Notes under the pieces: model-generated
What the model was told of the DNA's origin: nothing
What the model saw: only the letters and a program-made list of their open reading frames with translations
Database searches by the model: none
Shown here: positions 1 to 8,980 of the stretch, one piece after another
Position numbering within the stretch: the first letter of the stretch is position 1
Layout of the letters: the number at the start of each line of letters is the position of its first letter
Translations under genes and position numbers: made by a program
Assembly: GCA_905250115.1 (NCBI GenBank)
Contig: CAJNOI010000122.1
Location: forward strand, 74,419-138,418
Length of the DNA stretch: 64,000 nt
Origin: Adineta steineri
Lineage: Eukaryota; Rotifera; Eurotatoria; Adinetida; Adinetidae
Direction: 5' to 3'

Positions 1-950
1 AATATATTCATTGTATAATCACGGAATTCAAAGCGTGTGCTTCTACCGTATTTTCCGATGGCTAACACAATACGTTGATCATTCATTTTCATACCAACAA
101 TCACATCATCGTCATTTTTTATAACTAACTTCCATTGGTTTATTAAGCTATATTCATTTTTTTCTATTTCAATTTTTCTTTGTTCAACATCATGATCATA
201 TGATAGAAACAAGAAATCATTGAAACATGTACAACGATACCATCCAGCTCCAGTATCAGGAATATTCTCTATTATTTGTTTTGTCATCGTTGTTGAATTA
301 AATGTATAAAACCCACTATTACTCCATATTAAAAAAAGTTTTAATAAAGTTGAATAACATATGTCGATTACCCAATCGTCCTTATCCCAAGGAATAGGAT
401 GTGGTTGATCTATATCAATTATATTGAAAGCATATAGTTCATCTTTCGAACAATGAAGTAAATGATAGTCAGATGTTGCTATTCGTGAATAAAATCCACT
501 CCGAATATTAACTGTTGTCTCAGGTTCATGATGTGTCAATTTAATTTCTGCGTTATCATTTGATATTATACTGGTTTCTTCATGCGCATCTTCGCTTTGT
601 TGTTGACAATCTTCAACATAGATTTCCGCTGAATTCGTCCGATGAATTGGATGCACATAAATGTCTTTTTTATTATTTTGAGCATTATTTATTTCATTCA
701 ATTCATTTCGGATTTGTTCTATGTTGTTTTTTAATACATTTAAATGCAATTCCCAATAATCATCTTTATCACATTTTAAATCTAATACATTGCATTGTGC
801 TCTCACATCATGTCTTTCTTTATCAATTAACAGATAAAGTTTTTCTCTAGCATCGTTAGCTATATCTTTAATCATCTGAAGCATTTCTCTTTCGAATTTG
901 TCTATTCTTTCTTCTAGATCATGGTAATTGTTGCTTCTTCCTGATGCCAT
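1..950 (-). CDS. Coiled-coil plus beta-propeller-like protein, 3' part outside window
   Basis: The minus strand is open from an ATG at 950-948 to the first base of the window, at least 316 codons with no stop, so the gene runs off the edge. Residues about 10-90 are rich in Glu, Lys, Asn and Leu in helix-like spacing (for example EERIDKFEREMLQMIKD) and probably form a coiled coil. From about residue 130 the sequence changes to short strand-turn blocks (HLLHCSKDELYAFN, FYTFNSTTMTKQI, FLFLSYDHDVEQRK) of a kind seen in propeller proteins. No catalytic motif is seen. No intron is needed in the visible part. Function unknown; a helical N-terminus with a propeller-like C-terminus suggests a scaffold or adaptor, which is inference. 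Confidence 0.7.
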   Translation of the reverse strand, partial: MASGRSNNYHDLEERIDKFEREMLQMIKDIANDAREKLYLLIDKERHDVRAQCNVLDLKCDKDDYWELHLNVLKNNIEQIRNELNEINNAQNNKKDIYVHPIHRTNSAEIYVEDCQQQSEDAHEETSIISNDNAEIKLTHHEPETTVNIRSGFYSRIATSDYHLLHCSKDELYAFNIIDIDQPHPIPWDKDDWVIDICYSTLLKLFLIWSNSGFYTFNSTTMTKQIIENIPDTGAGWYRCTCFNDFLFLSYDHDVEQRKIEIEKNEYSLINQWKLVIKNDDDVIVGMKMNDQRIVLAIGKYGRSTRFEFRDYTMNI

Positions 951-1239
951 TCTTCAAAATGTGGTGAAAAATACCTATTATTATAACAAAAACTTCATCA
1001 GAACATCGAAGGTTTTCAAATGTCAAGAAATATAAGGATGTTCAAATTCTCATGTCAATCATCTTGAAAAAGAGCGCTATTATTGTCTTTTTAGTGTGTT
1101 CCTCGTACGTCAATATAGCTAAAAACAAGTTATAAATCAGTGAATAAAGTTTGCTCTGCTTCGCCATAAAAAGCGTATTTTGAAGGCGTTCATTTATACA
1201 TTGGAGTATATACATGACTCCGTCAAACCGTCTAAGAAT

Positions 1240-1302
1240 TGAGGGTATAGATGAGAGTAAGGGGTGGTGTGAATGTGTCTTCTATCTTAGCTCACACCTA
1301 CA
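1240..1302. repeat. Degraded TGTGGG-type hairpin
   Basis: The left arm has GAGGGTATAGATGAG and GGGGTGGTGTGAATGTG; the right arm is AGCTCACACCTACA. It is the most diverged member of the hairpin family described under 2219-2302. Confidence 0.4.
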
Positions 1303-1670
1303 TTTCAGTTTATACGTACAAATCACATAATTATTTAGACTACACTTCATTAAAAGCGAGTAAAACTGTTTATGCTTACCTATAATTGATGTTGTTTTCG
1401 ATGAAAAAAGTATCGTGCACTAAATGCTACTTCAACATAAAAACTTATAATATAAATCAAATGATAGGGTAACAACAAGCTTGTTTAATGCTTTTATTCG
1501 TTTCTCTCGATAGGAGGTATGTAACAAGATATTTTCTGAAGTGATTACAGTAAGAACAAAGCACATATGGAATTATTCTCATAGCTTTTTTTCTTCGTAT
1601 TCACTTAGAAAAAGCCAACTAGAATCTTGTAAAGAGAAAAAAGTAAAATTGAGATCACAGAGAAACTACA

Positions 1671-1720
1671 AGGATGGGTGTGGATGAAAATTTGTTGTGA
1701 TACCTACACCCACATCCATA
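1671..1720. repeat. TGTGGG-type hairpin
   Basis: Left arm GGATGGGTGTGG and right arm CTACACCCACATCC pair across about 24 bases. Same family as 2219-2302. Confidence 0.6.
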
Positions 1721-2218
1721 ATTATTTGATAATTATTCTATTATTTGAAATAGATAAGAATCATCTATGATGATTTCTGATATAACAATCATTATTGGAA
1801 GACTAGTATCTACATATGTTTATTTTTAATATGAGGAATCGTAACTAGCTGTATTGGTTTCGTTCCTTATATATAGTATGTGGGACGAGCGTAAAGATAA
1901 TTATATAAAAGAGTGATAGTTAGGATAAAAGTACAAAGATTAAGTCACACCATGTGTACAAGTAAAGCATGTGACAGAATGATAAACTGATATTGATTTT
2001 AAAGTGCGCATACAAGAAGAAAGAAATCGAAAGAAAGAGATTAGAAATGCATCTAAGTATAGAACAGTAATAAAACAATATATCGAACGTTTCATCCAAT
2101 GATAGACTTTTACCATGATTATATGAGATTTATTTTATATTGAATCTAATAGATTTCATTAGAAGGATATTTTTTAATCTAAAATGTACTTCTATGAAAT
2201 ATAGTATTCTACAATATT

Positions 2219-2302
2219 AAGGGTGTGGGTATAAGTTTTAAATGCTAATGCTCTAACATCCACACCCGCGCACTTAAACTAACACCCACACCCTCAAGAT
2301 GA
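2219..2302. repeat. TGTGGG-type hairpin at the left cassette border
   Basis: The left arm starts AAGGGTGTGGGTAT. The core TTTAAATGCTAATGCTCT is shared by many family members. Then come ACATCCACACCC and a terminal arm ACACCCACACCCTCAAGAT. The full family consensus is ATCTTGAGGGTGTGGG at one end and its inverse CCCACACCCTCAAGAT at the other. The arms are built from the hexamer TGTGGG. Confidence 0.75.
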
Positions 2303-2461
2303 TTTATATTTGTTTAATTATAAAACTATTTCAATGAATAAACATAATTAAGAATAAACTGTATTTTATTAATGATATTTTTTCTTTATTAAAACTGAAA
2401 TAAGAAATGATAGTTTGAAATAGTCTAAATAGATTAAGTTAAAATAATCAATGAAAATGTT

Positions 2462-2923
2462 TCAAAATGCCGAAGAATTAATTTTAATAAGAAAATTGGT
2501 AAACAAGAGAATCCAAAAGAATATACCCATTATTGTAGCAAATTTATTGATATCACGAGCATTCTTGGAAGCTTGTAATGCATCTAGCACAAGACCTGCT
2601 CTTTTTAAATCTTTTGTCTTGCTTGAATAATGAAAAGCAATACAACCAAGACATAAACAACAACAGAAAATATTTATAATAGACCACATTGTGTAATTAC
2701 TGATTTTTTCTGTGTATTGAAATATATTTTGATTGAGATAGATAGAAGGTGACATAGAATCAATATTGTACGTCGATTGAGGTTGATGAAGTTGAGTATG
2801 AGTATTTGAATAATTTATTGATTCTTTAGGTTGAACTGTACAATCATGTGGTTTAGAATAAATAATCTTTGCGGAATTACCATTTTTCGATAAATCATTA
2901 ATAGTTAAATCCGATGTAGTCAT
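2462..2923 (-). CDS. CD225/dispanin (IFITM-like) membrane protein, copy 1
   Basis: The protein has 153 aa. Residues 1-75 are polar and low in similarity to anything I know. Residues about 78-125 match the CD225 pattern: YTMWSIINIFCCCLCLGCIA is the first hydrophobic segment with the Cys cluster, followed by a basic loop (SSKTKDLKRAG) and an Ala/Asn-rich helix (ALQASKNARDINKFA). A second membrane helix lies at about 128-148. Known CD225 proteins sit in plasma or endosomal membranes with this two-segment topology; the job here is unknown. Two more copies lie at 7740-8213 and 22777-23241, each next to IVD sequence. Copy 1 differs most at the C-terminus (INSSAF, against NSLNDS in the other two). 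A TATAAAA lies about 105 bases upstream of the ATG. Confidence 0.75.
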   Translation of the reverse strand: MTTSDLTINDLSKNGNSAKIIYSKPHDCTVQPKESINYSNTHTQLHQPQSTYNIDSMSPSIYLNQNIFQYTEKISNYTMWSIINIFCCCLCLGCIAFHYSSKTKDLKRAGLVLDALQASKNARDINKFATIMGIFFWILLFTNFLIKINSSAF

Positions 2924-3025
2924 AATGATCGAAGTGTCGAGTATGATATTATAAAAAAAAAGTAATAAATGGTATTTATCTTATACTTCTATTCGTATAT
3001 TAATCAATAGAGAAAGAGAAATATG

Positions 3026-3032
3026 TTTTATA
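3026..3032 (-). promoter_or_regulatory. TATA box of IFITM-like copy 1
   Basis: On the minus strand TATAAAA follows GATATTA. The same word stands at 23344-23350 upstream of copy 3, while copy 2 has TATAAAC. Its distance to the ATG suits a core promoter. Prediction only. Confidence 0.4.
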
Positions 3033-3273
3033 TAATATCGGAGAAAAAATAATTTCGGTCTTTTGATTATGATCGTGCTTTTTTGAGAGTTTTTGTTGTT
3101 TTATTTCGTCTATATGACGTGAAACAAAAACTATAATGAGAAAAAGAGAGAAAACCAAGAAGAGAATAATTATACTGAGTTAATATTTGTTTATCAGAAA
3201 GGTAATAACTGTTATTAGAGAAAGGAGAAGAAAGAGTACATAACCATACCCAAACAGACAAGAATTTGGAAAA

Positions 3274-3342
3274 ACGGGTGTGGGTGTGGGTGGTTGTTTA
3301 AATACTAATACTCTCACATCTACACCCACTTCCTCAAGATAA
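3274..3342. repeat. TGTGGG-type hairpin between IFITM-like gene and IVD fragment
   Basis: The left arm is GGGTGTGGGTGTGGGTGG, the core TTTAAATACTAATACTCTC, and the right arm ACACCCACTTCCTCAAGAT. The same position is held by hairpins in cassette copies 2 and 3. Confidence 0.7.
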
Positions 3343-3537
3343 TGCACGAACACATTTTAACTTAAAGTCATTTTGTTCTTTCACGACATTTATCATATGC
3401 ACACAATGTGTACTGATTAAACGGATGATGATATATGTTTTTCTCTGCCTCAATCTAAACATCTCCTGCATTATCTTTTTATTTATTTAATAAAAGTTAT
3501 TGGCGGAAAACACTAGAAAATGATTTAAATCTTAGAT

Positions 3538-3751
3538 CTAAGATTTAATACCATACTCTCCATTAATCGAGCGGCCAATAAGTAATCGTCGAATTTCACT
3601 TATACCAGCACCTATTTCACATAGTTTGGCATCACGAAGAAGACGACTTGTTGGATAATCATTAATATAACCATTCCCGTCAAGACATGACTGAGTAGCT
3701 TTTACAGGACTATCTTTACTACTAACAATATTTTTATCAGCAGCTCTTACT
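3538..3751 (-). pseudogene. 3' fragment of isovaleryl-CoA dehydrogenase, copy 1
   Basis: Read on the minus strand this is the last ~70 codons of IVD, from [14 protein letters not shown] to YGIKS and a stop. The catalytic Glu, the FAD-binding region and the mitochondrial leader are absent. Compared with the full gene at 23875-25167 it carries an 18-base and a 21-base deletion, both in frame, and copy 2 at 8767-8980 has the same two. The shared deletions mean copies 1 and 2 descend from one already shortened fragment. No stop lies inside, but with no 5' part it cannot make the enzyme. Confidence 0.8.
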
Positions 3752-3891
3752 GCTTTTATTTGTACAAAAAAGAAACAATTATCTATACTAAATGCATTGC
3801 TCTAATCGTATTCAACTGATTCAAAAAGACGTGGACCAAAATTACGAGCCTAAAATGTAATAAAATTTTACAAATAAATCTTTGCAATTCT

Positions 3892-3954
3892 TATGCAGGA
3901 TTCATTGCAGCTCCAGCATTGATTGAAAATGCACAAATTATGTCTGTCAATTAA
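3892..3954 (+). other. Possible orphan terminal exon
   Basis: After a TTATGCAG acceptor-like site a short open stretch reads YAGFIAAPALIEN and on to QIMSVN and a TAA. It looks protein-like, but no partner exon is seen nearby. Just to its left on the minus strand, 3812-3850 could also be an exon remnant (RNFGPRLFESVEY). Both may be debris at the edge of the duplicated cassette. Confidence 0.2.
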
Positions 3955-3999
3955 TTAATTATTTATTTTATTTAATAAATTATTTTTGTAAGTACCATC

Positions 4000-4050
4000 T
4001 TGAGGGTATGGGTGTATAAGTACTAATGCTTTCACACCCACACCCTCTGG
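4000..4050. repeat. TGTGGG-type hairpin, compact form
   Basis: ATCTTGAGGGTATGGGTGTA, then the core TAAGTACTAATGCTTTC, then ACACCCACACCCTC. This is one of the shortest near-complete members and shows the family design clearly. Confidence 0.7.
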
Positions 4051-4469
4051 TTGTGATACTGATAAGAAGAAAAATGTAAGAGTAAAGATACAACTGCCTG
4101 AGAATATATGCTACCCCACTTCGCCTCTCGTCTTGCTTTTTTTAGACCCCACGTCAGTAATGTGTTTCTCTCTCGACTTATATGATTCCTTTTAATCGTA
4201 GCTGAGACACAAACGCTCAAAGAAGGTTCACTTTGATTCTGGAGTGAAACAACATTCTTTTAAAGACGCATCCGCCGCTAGAACGTTCCCGACGAGAAAA
4301 CTTCTTTTTCATCCAACGTTTCACAACTCGCTAATCAATATCGTTCGTACTGTTCGACGTTACCATGATATGAAAAATAACATATAAGTTGCATCATATA
4401 GTCTATTTTCATAAGTTTTCACAAGATAATGCAATGACATTGCATCATTATTTACTAAGTTCTCGTGAG

Positions 4470-5061
4470 TGTGTGTCATTAAACATGTTGGAACAGTATT
4501 TTTCTCTTGCGTTCTCCATTGATTATTATAGAGCGACAGCTTATGTAGCCAGCAGAGAACGCAAGAGAAAAAAAGACGTTTTGTCGTCTCCGCGTGTCAT
4601 GAGAAGAAAAAGAAACAACTACATCATAAAAAAAACAGAATAAGAAAGTTGTGCGTATCTCATGCAGATGATAATATAGAATAATGGACATTATTTTACA
4701 AAATAACGTTCATCGGCTTCTGATTCATTAGCCCCTAACCATGTAGCTGCTCCTTGCGTTTCCAGCTGATTATTACCATTTTTTACCATTTAAATTGAAT
4801 TTTCATGGAAAATTTAAATAAAAATTCAGTTTAAATGGTAAAAAATGGTAGTAATCAGATGAACGTTATCTTGTAGAATAATGTCCATTATTTGTATTAT
4901 CGTCTACATAGGATACGCACAACCTCCTATCACTGTTTTTTTTATGACGCGGTTGTTTCTTTTTTTCTCTTGCGTTCTCTGCTGGCTACATAAACTGTCG
5001 GTCTATAATAATCAATGGAGAACGCAAGAGAAAAATATGTTCTGCCATCTTTAATGACGCA
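4470..5061. mobile_element. Nested foldback element (~590 bp)
   Basis: The two ends are inverted copies. The left begins near GTGTGTCATTAAACATG and continues into TTTTTCTCTTGCGTTCTCC; the right reads the same backwards and ends near CTTTAATGACGCAC. The arms are about 190-230 bp. Each arm holds a smaller inverted pair, TTTTCTCTTGCGTTCTCC against GGAGAACGCAAGAGAAAA. At the centre (4764-4861) is a third palindrome with TACCATTTTTTACCATTTAAA arms. No transposase is encoded; the short open frames inside are by-products of the arms. Foldback-type or MITE-like element; no clear target-site duplication found. Confidence 0.7.
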
Positions 5062-5159
5062 CTTCGGCCGTTCGTTTATGAAGAACACTTTTCGTTTTTT
5101 TTGTTTGTGCAGAATCAATTTGTATGTGTTTCTTTTTGGGTGAACAACGATAAGAATGT

Positions 5160-6040
5160 ATGATTTATACGAAGTAAGGTTTAAGCAATTATAATATTAT
5201 AACGTGTATGTTTTTACTATTCTAAGATGGAAAGTAGCGCTTATCGTATTCTAAATACTAGACTTAGCACAGAATTCTAGTATAAGTTAAATATTAGTAA
5301 GTATTATCTAAAGGATTGCATAGAAATAGCCTTAATACGTAATAGTTAAGCAAAGTCCGGGCGAAAATCCTAATATTAAAATCTAAATATACTAAGAAAT
5401 TTTACGTTCTCGGTACGACGTAGAATAAGTATAGGCCAAATTTATATTAATTCTAATTAGTTTTAGTCGGTAGTCGGTTCTAGTACACCTAACTAAAATA
5501 GCAAAGGCTTTTTAATCTTTTATAACTACATCTTAATCAAATATTCGATAATAGCTTACGCTTATAAGATTTATAGTAGATAAGGTTACAAAAACCGTCG
5601 TAAGATTATATTAGATCTTTAACTACTAAATTTTAGGTGCTTGTACAATTGAATAACTTATAATACTTAATGTCCACGATCGTAATTACCTAGGATATTA
5701 AAATTGTGTACTAATATTAGAATCTTCGAATTAGGGCGTCTATAAGCTAATACTTACAGATACGGTTGTGAGTACGTAAAGGCTCTAAGAGTAAATATTT
5801 CGTATTAAGAAGGGATAAGGATTAGCGTTATACCTTTTACTTAAACTTAAGTATATTAGAGTTATAGCTTTAATACTTTAATCTTTATATAGAGTTCTAA
5901 GCTTTAACTATCGTATACTTAGGTAAGTAGAAACTAAAACTTTATATTAAAAAGTATATAAGAGTCGTTTATACTAAGCGTGCAACTTAAGATAAGAAGT
6001 GATAGTACTAGCTAACTTAATAATTTTATTAATAGTTCTC
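5160..6040. other. TA-rich, CA/TG-poor block resembling RIP-mutated fungal DNA
   Basis: The block has no gene. Its composition differs from the rotifer DNA around it: TpA is very common, CpA and TpG are rare, while CpG words such as TACG, TCGTA and GGCG persist. Hand counts: in 5281-5340 about 13 TpA against 9 ApT, and CpA+TpG 2 against ApC+GpT about 6; 5521-5580 gives a similar pattern. Such ratios are the mark of repeat-induced point mutation, a fungal process. It lies directly upstream of a fungal-type gene, so I read it as co-transferred fungal flank. Confidence 0.45.
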
Positions 6041-6142
6041 TTTTTTATTTTCAGTGTTCGTCTCTAGTTCAGAACATTCATCCTCTTCATCACTCAAGAG
6101 ACCAATCTTTTACTCACATTCACGATCACATCGAAGCTTGTC

Positions 6143-7429
6143 ATGCGCACCCTGATTAGTGGAGCAGGCATCGCTGGGCCTGCTCTAGCATGGTTTCTGG
6201 CAAAGACCGGCTCACGGATCACCATCGTCGAAAAGAGCCACGCTCTCCTTCCCCATGGGCAGAACGTTGATATTCAAGGCACCGCAAGGACAGTCATCAA
6301 GAAGATGGGGCTCATGGATCAAATTCGACGATTCAACACGACAGAAAAGGGCACACAGTTCATCGACTCAAAGGGACGGCCATTTGCACTCTTTCCCGTC
6401 AAGGAGGGCGTCGCTCTTAGCTTAACCTCGGAATTCGAGATCCTTCGTGCAGACTTGGCAAAGATCTTCTACGAGGCTACGAAAGACCATCCGAATGTCA
6501 ACTACTTGTTCGGTACCACAATTAAGGAAGTCGTCTCAAATGACGATGACACCGTTAAGGTCCAATTGAGCAATGGGGAGGTGCAGGAATTTGACCTCTT
6601 GGTCGCAGCAGACGGTCAATGGTCAAAGGTGCGAAAGCAGTGCTTCCCTCCAGAGTGTGTTAGCGTGGTCGATCATGGCATGTATGTTGTCTACTACACA
6701 ATTCCGCGCCTGCCCAGCGACAATGACTGGTGGAACATCTACCAGGCTCTTGGGTCAAGGATGATTACACTTAGGCCTGATCCATACGGCACCATCAGGG
6801 CAATGTTTACTCGCATGCCCTGCAATGACGCTCAGAAGAAAGCGTGGATGGAGGTATCCAAAAGTGACAGACAGACGCAAGCAGAGTTCTTGAGAAGTGA
6901 GTTCGCAGATGCAGGATGGCAGGCGCAGAGGTTTTTAGACGCCATGGATCAGGCGCCAGATTTCTACTTCCAAGCGATCCAACAGATCAAGATGTCCAAA
7001 TGGTCCAAGTCTCGCGTCGTCTGCCTGGGAGACACCGCTTACGCGCCGACGCCGCTCACAGGGATGGGCACTTCGCTGGCCATCACTGGGGCCTACGTTC
7101 TTGCAGGCGAACTAAGCAAGCTGAATGACGGTGAACATCCTTCAAAGGCGCTCGAGGCTTACGAAAGCACCTTTCGCCCGTTTGTCGAGGAGACGCAGAA
7201 GATCCCCTTCTTTGTTCCAGGTATTGCGCATCCCGAGACGGCATGGACGAGATGGCTGTTCCAGGTCTTTATGGGGACACTTTCCAAGGTCGTGGCAATT
7301 CCATGGTTGGCAAACAAACTCGACCAGAATAACGACAACGATTTTCCATTGCCACATTACCCGAGCTTCGATGGCGAGGGTTCTAAAACTACTACTTATC
7401 AAAACAGTTCTACTAAAAGTGTATCCTAA
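6143..7429 (+). CDS. FAD-dependent monooxygenase of fungal type
   Basis: A 428-aa protein of the PHBH/TetX-like class A flavin monooxygenases, without introns. Residues 7-13 are the GAGIAGP dinucleotide motif, with the acidic end of the second strand at E30. The DG motif is at 157-158 (LLVAADGQWSKVRK). The second FAD motif, GDTAYAPTPLTGMGTS, starts at 296 and contacts the ribityl chain. Enzymes of this class hydroxylate aromatic or polyketide-like substrates with NAD(P)H and O2; the substrate cannot be read here. The gene is clearly GC-richer than its neighbours, with C/G-ending codons. About 100 bases before the ATG are CT-rich, like fungal leaders. The last ~16 residues (from SKTTTYQNSS) are AT-rich and may be host DNA read through after a break. 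It is flanked by rotifer hairpins and cassette copies, so transfer from a fungus is likelier than simple contamination. Confidence 0.85.
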   Translation: MRTLISGAGIAGPALAWFLAKTGSRITIVEKSHALLPHGQNVDIQGTARTVIKKMGLMDQIRRFNTTEKGTQFIDSKGRPFALFPVKEGVALSLTSEFEILRADLAKIFYEATKDHPNVNYLFGTTIKEVVSNDDDTVKVQLSNGEVQEFDLLVAADGQWSKVRKQCFPPECVSVVDHGMYVVYYTIPRLPSDNDWWNIYQALGSRMITLRPDPYGTIRAMFTRMPCNDAQKKAWMEVSKSDRQTQAEFLRSEFADAGWQAQRFLDAMDQAPDFYFQAIQQIKMSKWSKSRVVCLGDTAYAPTPLTGMGTSLAITGAYVLAGELSKLNDGEHPSKALEAYESTFRPFVEETQKIPFFVPGIAHPETAWTRWLFQVFMGTLSKVVAIPWLANKLDQNNDNDFPLPHYPSFDGEGSKTTTYQNSSTKSVS

Positions 7430-7497
7430 TTTTGTACTAAATTATATTCATAATAGTGTATCTTCAATGATTTATTCTTAAAATAAAGTTGTCAGAC

Positions 7498-7557
7498 CAT
7501 CTTGAGGGTATGGGTATTTAAATACTAATGCTCTCACACTCAAACGCCCATCCTTCG
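7498..7557. repeat. TGTGGG-type hairpin at the fungal segment's right border
   Basis: ATCTTGAGGGTATGGGTATT, core TAAATACTAATGCTCTC, then a diverged arm ACGCCCATCC. Rotifer repeat sequence begins here, about 70 bases after the monooxygenase stop. Confidence 0.65.
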
Positions 7558-7739
7558 TAGAGATGAAAGTTGATTTTCTTTAAATGTAATTCAAATGATT
7601 TATATGTTGTTTAATTATAAAACTATATCAATGAAAATGCATAATTAAGAATAAATCATATTTTGTTAATGATATTTTTTTTTTAAAACTAAAATAAGAA
7701 ATGATAACTTGAAATAGTCAAAATAATCAATAAAATGTT

Positions 7740-8213
7740 TTAGCTGTCATTTAAAGAATTCATTTTAATGAGAATATCGATAAACAATAAAACTAAAACG
7801 AATATACCCGTGACTGTAGCAATTATATTGATATTACGAGCTTTTTTTGAAGTTTTTAATGCATCTTGCACATGACCACTTCTTTTTAAATCTTTTGTCT
7901 TGTTTGAATAATGCAAAGCAATACAACCAAGACATAAACTACAACAGAAAATATTTATAATAGACCACATTGTGTAATTACTAATTTTTTCTGTGTATTG
8001 AAATATATTTTGATTCAGATAGATAGAAGGTGACGAAGAATCAATATTGTACGCCGATTGAGGTTGATGAAGTTGAGTATGAGTATTTGAATAATTCATT
8101 GGTTCTGTCGGTTGGACTGTATAATCATGTAGTTTAGAATAAATAACCTTTGCTGATTTACCATCTTTTGGTAAATCATTAATAGTTAAATCTGATGTAG
8201 TCATAATAATCAA
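7740..8213 (-). CDS. CD225/dispanin (IFITM-like) membrane protein, copy 2
   Basis: The protein has 157 aa if read from the first ATG, but the start shared with the other copies is the fourth residue, Met at 8204-8202 (MTTSDLTINDL), giving 154 aa. CD225 features are as in copy 1: YTMWSIINIFCCSLCLGCIA, the loop KTKDLKRSG, and a second helix GIFVLVLLFIDILIKM. The C-terminal half is almost identical to copy 3 at 22777-23241, while the N-terminal half has its own changes (PKDGKSAKVIYSKLHDY). The upstream TATA word is altered to TATAAAC. The reading frame is intact, so the copy may be active. Confidence 0.72.
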   Translation of the reverse strand: MIIMTTSDLTINDLPKDGKSAKVIYSKLHDYTVQPTEPMNYSNTHTQLHQPQSAYNIDSSSPSIYLNQNIFQYTEKISNYTMWSIINIFCCSLCLGCIALHYSNKTKDLKRSGHVQDALKTSKKARNINIIATVTGIFVLVLLFIDILIKMNSLNDS

Positions 8214-8575
8214 AGTATCGAGTATGATATTATAAAAAAAAGTAATAAATCGTGTTTATCTTATACTTCTATTCGTATATTAATCAATAGAGAAAGAGAA
8301 ATATGGTTTATATAATATCGGAGAAGAAATAATTTCGGTCTTTTGATTAGGCTCGTGCTTTTTTGAGATTTTCTGTTGTTTTATTTCGTCTATATGACGT
8401 GAAACAAAAACTATAATGAGAAAAGGAGAGAAAATCAACAAGAGAACAGGCACACTGAGTTAATATTTGTTTATCAGAAAGGTAATAACTGTTATTAGAG
8501 AAAGGAGAAGAAAGAGTACATAAACATACCCAAACAGACAAGAATTTGGAAAAGCTCCTGTTAACACTGCAAAAG

Positions 8576-8656
8576 AGAGTGTGATTGTGGGTGTTCGTGT
8601 TCGTGTGGGTATGGATGTTTAAATACTAATGCTCTCATATCTACACCCACACCCAC
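8576..8656. repeat. TGTGGG-type hairpin in cassette copy 2
   Basis: An expanded left arm (GATTGTGGGTGTTCGTGTTC and onward to GTGTGGGTATGG), core TTTAAATACTAATGCTCTC, right arm ACACCCACACCCACATG. It matches in position the hairpins at 3274 and 23617. Confidence 0.65.
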
Positions 8657-8766
8657 ATGATATATGTTTTTCTCTGCCTCAATCTAGACATCTCTTGCAT
8701 TATCTTTTTATTTATTTAATAAAAGTTATTGATAGAAAACACTAGAAAATGGTTTGAATCTTAGAT

Positions 8767-8980
8767 CTAAAATTTAATACCATACTCTCCATTAATTGAA
8801 CGGCCAATAAGTAATCGTCGAGTTTCACTTGTACCAGCACCTATTTCACATAGTTTGGCATCACGAAGAAGACGACTTGTTGGATAATCATTAATATAAC
8901 CATTACCACCAAGACATAACTGAGTAGCTTTTACAGGACAATCTTTACTACTAACAATATTCTTATCAGCAGCTCTTACT
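8767..8980 (-). pseudogene. 3' fragment of isovaleryl-CoA dehydrogenase, copy 2
   Basis: It has the same extent and the same two in-frame deletions as copy 1 (3538-3751), and ends in YGIKF and a stop. Similarity to the full IVD gene stops at the same place (after CAGCTCTTACTG on the plus strand). After that point copies 1 and 2 share about another 60 bases not found in IVD, then part. Not functional as an enzyme. Confidence 0.8.

Larger units (their letters stand above)
951..2218. other. Intergenic, no gene seen
   Basis: About 1.27 kb of AT-rich DNA between the partial gene at the left edge and the first cassette copy. It holds two degraded TGTGGG-type hairpins (1240-1302 and 1671-1720). I see no convincing exon on either strand. 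Confidence 0.6.

Noticed and set aside
3067..3261. 64-codon minus-strand frame also present at 8347-8541
   Set aside because: It lies in the 5' flank of the IFITM-like genes, changes by frameshift in the third copy and has no splice or start context; it is conserved only because the cassette was copied.
4389..4691. Overlapping frames on both strands
   Set aside because: They are translations of the foldback arm (repeated CTCTTGCGTTCTC words), not genes.
6143..7429. Fungal contamination of the assembly
   Set aside because: Rotifer hairpins and cassette copies stand on both sides within one gap-free stretch; not fully excluded without reads across the borders.
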